Assembly: GCF_945859685.1 (NCBI RefSeq)
Contig: NC_079147.1
Coordinates: 234,294,765 to 234,358,764 of the forward strand
DNA length: 64,000 bases
Reading direction: 5' to 3'
Origin: Eupeodes corollae
Taxonomy: Eukaryota > Arthropoda > Insecta > Diptera > Syrphidae
The translations under genes were made by a program, and so were the position numbers. This document shows, in pieces, positions 57,657 to 64,000 of this stretch. The notes beneath the pieces were generated by a model. That model was not told where the DNA came from. It searched no databases and saw only the letters and a list, made by a program, of their open reading frames with translations. Each line of letters starts with the position of its first letter. Positions within the stretch are counted from its first letter, which is position 1.

Positions 57657-57826
57657 ATTTGTGTTTAAAGATTTTTATTTTCAAGTCGATAAATAAAAAG
57701 TTTAATGTATTTTATTACAAAAACACGCAATTTGATTGCACACGAATAAAATTACAATTAAAAAAAAGAAAATCGAAACCGAAGTTCTAGAGCAATGTAT
57801 GCTAAGCTAAAGGCAGAGAAGAAACT

Positions 57827-57861
57827 GCGACAACTTCGAAGCACGATCGGTTACTGACTGA
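57827..57861 (-). promoter_or_regulatory. betaTub60D: Putative TATA-less core promoter (Inr plus DPE) of betaTub60D
   Basis: On the minus strand an initiator TCAGTC has its A at 57859. Counting that as +1, +28 to +33 (57832-57827) reads TGTCGC, which fits the downstream promoter element range set at all six positions and at the required spacing. No TATA box lies about 30 bp upstream. The implied 5' UTR is 203 nt. The motif match is seen; its use as the start site is inferred. Confidence 0.5.
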
Positions 57862-58799
57862 GAGAAGTTCTAAGACTGAGGCTCCTCCAAAGCACCGATG
57901 TTGATAATAATATGATGATGTTGAAAAAGTATATAGATACTTTAAATATACTTTTCTAAGACCCAAAGGAAAACACTCAATCGAAAATTGTATATATTCC
58001 CGATTGTTCTCTGCGAGTTCGCTCTTGGGGGTTCGTCGATCTCTGGAGTCGAATTAGTTTAGGAGGCGGCGATAAAAGAGTATATCTCAACTTTTAAGAA
58101 AGCGCACAAAATTAAAAATAAATTGATTTTCTTTTTTTTTTTTCAAAACGAAAAACCTTAACGCTTAAGTATAAAGAGAACACTCGACCGAACTGCAGCT
58201 CGTCACTTTCTGGAATGATGAGACTTATTGCGGATCGAGTGAAAAGTCAGCATACTTGAAGAAGTCAAAAAGCAAAACAAGAAGCAGCCAGTAGAGCAAA
58301 GAAAAGAAGAAGATAGGGGGCGCTACGCTAGCTATATAATGCGACTCCACCAACTATGCTATCTACTACTTCTTCACTCTCTCAATCTCAAGACTCGAAA
58401 CAAAGTTGGGTTGGGTCGAACGCAAGCGGGACATACTTAAATATTCAGCAGTTCATCATTCTATCTACGAGTATATGCAGCTTAATCTATATATCTGAAC
58501 GTATAGCCGATGTCGAAGAGGAAGATACATTGCATTTACTATACTACGTTAAGTACTACTGAAGTCGACATGCAATGACTTCCTCTTCTTTGGTTTGTTC
58601 TTTCTTCTTTGTGAAAGACGAAAGACCCCATCATATTTACCTCATCCTCCTCAAACGATTTGGTTCTTCATTTTTAGGCCTTCTTTTCGTCGTTTTGTTC
58701 TTGTATGTTCTTTTTTTTGGTTTTGGTTTTCATTTAATTTCTTTTCTGTATGACTTTTTAGCTTAAGGAACGGCCGGCCGGCGGCGGCGTGGAGCGAAC
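57862..58799. other. 5' flank of betaTub60D
   Basis: Upstream DNA of mixed composition with no transposon recognised. Small plus-strand frames (58356-58562, 58575-58766) look fortuitous. A TATATAA-like word at about 58334 faces the other way; no gene is attached to it. Confidence 0.45.
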
Positions 58800-60035
58800 A
58801 CTATTGCCACATTAGCGAAATTGTATATTTTGATTTTAACAAATCCATTTTGGGCTATCTTTGTAAACTTCCGATATTTATTGAAGTTAATGAAAGCAGG
58901 CCGATTTGTGGAATTAAAAACGTTTCAAGGTTTCTAGATTTTGAAAGAGATGTCCAATTGTACGTTCTTTCGAACGTTCTACCGTTTTTACGTTTGTACA
59001 TTCTGGATACCATTTTTCTACGTCCATATCTCAAGAACCAGTAGCAATATCGACTTTAAATAAATTTTGCTTTACAGATAATCATAATCAAAATATTCAA
59101 AAAAGACTTTCAAAAGACTTTTATTTCATTCCAAATACCTCACGAACCAATAACGCTAGCGACTTCAATCAAATTTTTTAATTTATTATGTGACGTGATA
59201 CCAAATAAGTGTAATTTTGATAAAAATGTAATGAGCGGTTTTTCGAGAATAGTTTTATGCAACGATGGTTTTCAACACCTTACAATATTTTGAGAAAGTC
59301 GAAGCAATTTGTTTTTTTTTTTTTTTTTTTTTTTAAATATAACACTTTTAAAAGTTGGTAAAAATTGGTTTTCTACTCGAATATCGAGGAAAATTTTAAA
59401 ATATTGAACTCAACCTATTTTAATCATATTCAGACTATTGTTTTTAACATACAATCATTTTTTTTAAGAAGAATTCAACCGTCAGTATTTTTTTTTATAA
59501 AAATAATAATCTACTAAAATATTTTACAAAATTGGTAAAAGCAGATGTTCGATTCAAATATTTGGAGAATAGATAAGGTATTAACTTTAAAAATATTTAA
59601 TTTCTTAGAAAAAACTAGCCGGTATTATTTTGTATAAGAAATAAAAACTTTCAAAAAATGTTGCTTAAGTTGATAAAAAATAGTTTTCGACTTATAATGT
59701 CGAAAACAATAATACATATTGAAATCAAATTATTTTTTTTTATTATATGTGAAATACTGTTGCTAACTTTAAGTAATTTTTTTTTTGGAAAAATTCAATT
59801 GACAACTTTCTTTTACAAAACACGAAAGCCTATGAAAACAACTCAAAACTGATAAGGAATGGTTTTCGACTCAAGGAGTATAAGAACAAAGAAAGATATT
59901 GAATTCAAATTTTGTATCTTACACACATTTTTTTTAACTAATATTTTTTTAAAGTTTTTGAAAAAACGACAGACAAGCATGGATGGGAAATTATTAATGT
60001 GGGTTCTATCTTCCGCCGTTACGAAGATAGGGGCA
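58800..60035. mobile_element. Fold-back element, second copy (half element)
   Basis: Contains ACGTTC/TACGTTTGTAC-rich central DNA (58960-59000), then repeated GAAATATTGTT- and AAAATTGGTAAAA-type blocks (59270-59960) like those of the element at 45929-47975. It ends near 59965-60010 with GACAGACAAGCATGGATGGG and AATGTGGGTTCTATC, matching the terminus GACGGGATGG and AGTGTGGGTCGCATC. Only one arm is present. A 23-bp poly-T lies at 59312-59334. Confidence 0.6.
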
Positions 60036-60218
60036 GCTTTAGAAAAAATGTATTAAATTGAAAAAATAAAGATGATTATTATTTAATAAATTTCTTTATA
60101 TTGGTTTTGAAAGCCAGAAGTATGTTATTATAATCAAAAATTACAATTGAAGATTTTTTAACAGTACTATTTGTTTTTAATCGAAACTGAAAACTAAGTG
60201 TTGTAATATTGTTTTTAG

Positions 60219-60300
60219 ATGGCACAGACAGGGAATGAAAAAAACTTTAGTTGGCACAGGCAGGGTTTAAATCCAAGACCTTTGGTGAAAGAGCACATGA
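60219..60300 (-). mobile_element. tRNA-derived SINE, copy h (two head fragments)
   Basis: AGATGGCACAGACAGGGA and then, after a short A run, TTGGCACAGGCAGGG with AATCCAAGACCT: the tRNA-like arm of the SINE in reverse orientation, twice. The rest is absent. Confidence 0.6.
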
Positions 60301-60754
60301 ATAATTATGTACACTTCAGAAAGTAGTTAGCTTATAGCAAGCGTCAAACTACGATCAGAGGCCAATCATAATAATACAATTATATTTATTATTATGGAGA
60401 GATTGCATTTGAAGAAGCAGAATACGATGTTCATAGGGAGGCAGATCATAAGGATTATCCCAAGGAAGATTGATTGAATACGTTTTCTATGAATTTCGTA
60501 ATAGGGAGTCCATATTGGTGAAGCCTATTCAAGATGAGCGTTTTATAAAAACAAGTATAAAACTTGCCTTATTGACAATAAAATAAATGTGATATGTAAA
60601 TTCTAAGTTAGAATAGACATGAACACCTGAACCCTTAAAAGTGAAGACGCGACAGAGTTTTTGCTGTGATATACAATAATCAAATACAATTAATTGATAA
60701 ATTAGTATTATAAACGCGAGTTGATCATTTTTTGATCCATTGTGAACACAGATC

Positions 60755-61064
60755 GTAGTACCCGTAGCATGATGGTTAGTGCGTTGGACTGTCATGCAAG
60801 GGGTCTGGGTTCAATCCCTGCCTGTGCCACCTTAATTAAACAAAATAATTTTCGCGGGTACTGCCTCTTGCGAGGAATTGACAAATCCTTCAAGAGTAAT
60901 TCTTGTCATGAAAAAGTGCTTTCTCAAACTAGCCGTTCGGATTCGGCCTAAAAATTGTAGGTCCCTTCCATTCCTGACAACAGTACTCGCACACAGGAAT
61001 GGTTGAGAGTTGTAAGTCACTAGGCCCTGGTTCACAACGGACTGTTGCGCCACCCCATTTGATT
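60755..61064 (+). mobile_element. tRNA-derived SINE, copy i (full length)
   Basis: Full copy flanked by a perfect 12-bp duplication TGAACACAGATC (60743-60754 and 61065-61076). Head GTAGCATGATGGTTAGTGCG, B box GGTTCAATCCC, body, and 3' end CGGACTGTTGCGCCACC (61038-61054) with an ATTTG-type tail. It is very close to copies a and e. Confidence 0.95.
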
Positions 61065-61076
61065 TGAACACAGATC

Positions 61077-61655
61077 AAAAATCTATTGTTAATAGTGCTT
61101 ATTTACTTTGGGATGGATTGTTGTCTTTTCGTTGGTTTTAACTTGTCGTTGATATCTAAAAATACATTAAGGAAGGCTTCTTTCGAAAGTCTAAAGTTTT
61201 GAATGAATCTAAAAGTGAGCCAAATTAGATTTTGTAATGTAACTAAAAAAGATCTTTTATCTACTTACATATGTTCAGTTAAATCCATCGGATTTGAAGC
61301 ATCGCGTAGTTTCTTCGAATCTTTGCTTGCTCCAAAGTATTTTCTTCTTCATTTTCATTTTCACCGAAAAATAGTTCAATAGTAGACATGCTTTTGGCTT
61401 TCGCGATCCGTAAAATATTTTATCAACAAGGAATTTGTTATTGACTGAAAATTTGATAATTAACAAATATTTTGACAACCATAATACCAAGACTGTCAAT
61501 TTGAATCATTCACAATAGATCTAATTTCTGAAAAGCGTTCACAGTTTATCAAAAATTTTGATTGCTGACAACGATAATACCAATTCATCAATTTTATTGA
61601 AAAATGTCAGCTAGCGTATTGATAATTGACAACCTTAATAGGGCTGATAGTTAGG
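61077..61655. other. Flanking stretch, nothing recognised
   Basis: AT-rich DNA. A minus-strand frame at 61275-61499 has no recognisable domain. Confidence 0.5.
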
Positions 61656-62260
61656 CTATTTTTCCCACACTAAAATAATGATGTGAAACCAACTATATCG
61701 GTTTGTAAAAGAATCTTCATGTCATCATCAAAAATTAGAACTACACTACCACTCAACCATGACGATACGTCGTTAATAGATAATAGAAAAGGGCCAAGAT
61801 GGCATCCCTGGGGAACACCAGATTGAGCAACAAAAGCATTTGAATGACAATTTATAACTTTTCAAGAAAGCCATCTGATTAAACATAACAAAGTTTTGAG
61901 GAAAGTTTTCCAATCTTTATTTCTTTTGTTACTCAGTAAATTTAATTCATTCGTGTAGGTTGAAACTGCTTCGTCAATGTTAGAAAATGGTAACATGTTA
62001 ACAATTTCAGAAATGATTAAATCATCAGACAACAACTGGAAATAAGCTCTTCTGAAATCAAAATTTTATAAGAATTACTGTGTTCAGTAAGATTATAACT
62101 TAATTCAAGGTTAGTCCAAGGGATTGGAGGTTGATATTTATCAATATTAGCAATTCCTGATCAAGATTCTAGAGTACTTATAGCTTCAGAAGAAATACTA
62201 AATCGAGAATTAGATTTTTTTAGTTTTTAATACAGCTTATTTGCTGTAAGTCAGAAAGGA
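61656..62260 (-). pseudogene. LINE reverse transcriptase fragment (fourth type)
   Basis: A minus-strand text near 61690-61840 reads SGVPQGCHLGPFLLSINDVSSWLSGSVVLIFDDDMKILLQT. This is the GVPQGSxLGPLLF...FADDxK block of a non-LTR reverse transcriptase, with FDDD in place of FADD. Upstream text (61860-62200) is too decayed to read with confidence. Confidence 0.65.
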
Positions 62261-62289
62261 GGATTTTATCAAGAAAATATAGTTCCAAT

Positions 62290-62313
62290 AGCGAAGAAGA
62301 GAGAGAGAGAGAG
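62290..62313. repeat. GA microsatellite
   Basis: Run of GA dinucleotides, seen directly. Confidence 0.85.
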
Positions 62314-62379
62314 GCTTCAAGGCGGGATTTATCTTTAGATGGAATCACGTATATCGATGATTTAAAAAGGACTTGTTGT

Positions 62380-63189
62380 TTGTTTTAAAGCGACTACAAT
62401 TCCATGTTCGCTTGGTATTCGTATTGAGCAGACCATACACAAATCTCAAGGCCAATCGGTGGACTTAAGCATATCCGTATTTCGTATAGACTGATTAGCC
62501 GCATATGGTGTGCAACAACAATTCTTTAAGGAATTTCAGTGGCTGGCTCATTTTTAGGTTCATTTTTCTCAATGCAGAGTAGTGAGGATAAATCAGGTGC
62601 CACTACCCTGGAAAAAGGTTGCCCATCAGGCCTGTGCTGACTATTTTTGTTAAATAGAGTATAAATAATTCAAAGAAACATAGCACAAAAAGTCATCACA
62701 AATCAAAGGTTGGTAAAGCATCTTGCACATGAGCTACGAACTGCGAACAGTGAATGTTCGTATATTTTGACTTTTCTTTCACATGAACTTTATTTCTGAC
62801 AGCGACGAATTGTCAATTTATAATTACCCTTTTCACCATAATTTCCTCAGCCATGATCTTTCACACAAAAAACAAAACAAAAGTGTTATAATTTTGAGGT
62901 TAAGCTGCGCCCGAACAATTTATTCGTTGCAGTGTGGATAGTATGTGGAACGCGAATAGATTCGTTACTACAAAATTGTTTTTACAAAATTGTTTAAGAG
63001 GACAAAATTAAAATTTTATTATCCTCACATAAGTGCCAATTAGTTTCTTATAATTTAAATGTCTTTTTGTTTGAAATTGACTTTTTGAAATGTGTGAAAT
63101 CACGTTTGCGCGTTCATTCGTTCATTCGTTGTTCCCTTTTTTGTGCAAGAAAACTATGTAGGTGATACGAAGTTCACCGGGTCAGCTAG
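62380..63189 (+). mobile_element. Helitron remnant with 3' terminus
   Basis: A plus-strand frame LGIRIEQTIHKSQGQSVDLSISVF (about 62418-62490) matches the last helicase motif of PIF1-type Helitron proteins (FAMTINKSQGQSL). About 700 bp later comes a hairpin GGTGA-TACGAAGT-TCACC (63161-63178), then GGGTCAGCTAG and a T at 63190. A short hairpin about 10 nt before a CTAG end, with T following, is the Helitron 3' signature. The Rep domain and 5' end are not in the window. Confidence 0.75.
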
Positions 63190-64000
63190 TACTAAATAAA
63201 ATACTGAAAAGAAAAAAATACTTTTAATAAAAATGCTGCTCTATATTTTCTATGGAAAGTAAATTGGGATTATTTTCCTTTACAGCTTTTGAAAAATTAA
63301 ACGCATTTGGCAACCATTATTGCAAATTAAAATTTATTTTTCATATATTTTCATTTTGTCCATTTTTGTTGTTAATTTTTTTGGATGGCTTTCTTCGGTC
63401 GATTCTTGAAGAAGTTGCCTTTTGACATGACATGTATGGGTCTTATGGATGATGGGATATGGTATCTTATGGATATTAAGTGGCCTCGACTGCATGTTAA
63501 GTTCCTATTCATTAAGAATTGATCGAGTGAGGAGTTTAAGACGAGAGATAATCCATTTTGGATAGCCACACCATTAAAACCAACAAAACTTGAAAACTAC
63601 TAAGACTGCACACCAAATTTTTTTAGTCACAAGATTTTATTTAAAAATAGAAGTTTGTGTGGTGCATTATGTGACGATGATGACGAAGAATACGACGACG
63701 ACGAGTTCGGCTATAGCCCCAAACAGGCCATCGAGCATACTTAAAGGGCGTGGAACACGCAAGTGACCAAAAATAAACCGTATACGCAGGTATTATATTT
63801 ATTATTTTTCGGCTTGCGTTACGCAAAAATTTGTGCTGTAAATAGATTTACTTAGGGAGAAAATGAGGGAAGAAAGACTGCACACCTTCTTGCAAACGTT
63901 ATGCAAACCTACAAGTGCAAAAATATTCTTTTGCACATTTGACCTGAATTTTATAGTTTATGAGCTAAAATCAGACGCAGATGTTATAGCATTAAAATTA
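63190..64000. other. Right-edge stretch, no gene recognised
   Basis: No recognisable protein. A GAC/GAT-rich run lies at about 63672-63704. The frames at 63372-63569 and 63641-63826 are not supported by any motif. Confidence 0.5.

Noticed and set aside
58325..58345. TATATAA-like word that could start a divergent gene upstream of betaTub60D
   Set aside because: No initiator at the right distance and no recognisable coding exon downstream on the plus strand.

Overview
This is a eukaryotic, AT-rich window, almost certainly from a fly (Diptera). The evidence is a split beta-tubulin gene with the diagnostic features of Drosophila betaTub60D (beta-3 tubulin), set among insect-type LINEs, Tc1/mariner, hAT and Helitron remnants. 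The exact species cannot be read from the sequence.

The only host gene I can support is betaTub60D on the minus strand. It has four coding exons: 57600-57656, 22420-22528, 21432-21676 and 20419-21369. They join to 1362 nt and encode 453 residues with no frameshift. A TATA-less promoter (initiator plus a correctly spaced downstream element) is proposed with +1 at 57859. Intron 1 is 35 kb long and holds most of the window's transposons. Three more blocks lie outside the gene: the 3' flank (1-19660), the immediate 3' UTR region (19661-20418) and the 5' flank (57860-64000).

3' flank (1-19660): a broken RTE-like LINE; a Harbinger-like transposase fragment; a terminal-inverted-repeat element enclosing a LINE-type gag gene; a 3-kb stretch with no gene; a LINE (family A) with a SINE and a complete Tc1-like element nested in it; a decayed Ty3/gypsy element; and a LINE with RNase H (family B).

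Intron 1 (22529-57599): second copies of LINE A and LINE B, mariner pieces, a second Tc1-like element with readable ends, two more LINE remnants, a 2.7-kb satellite of about 69/78-bp units, a fold-back element built from about 170-bp units, a second RTE-like LINE copy, a hAT transposase remnant and many copies of one tRNA-derived SINE.

5' flank (57860-64000): another fold-back copy, a full SINE with a clear target-site duplication, a LINE fragment and a Helitron 3' end.

Nine copies or pieces of the SINE are scattered through all regions. Its last bases match the 3' end of the RTE-like LINE, which suggests that LINE mobilises it. Most transposon genes are broken by stops and frameshifts. The best preserved is the Tc1-like transposase at 11414-12414, which has lost its start codon and one reading-frame register.
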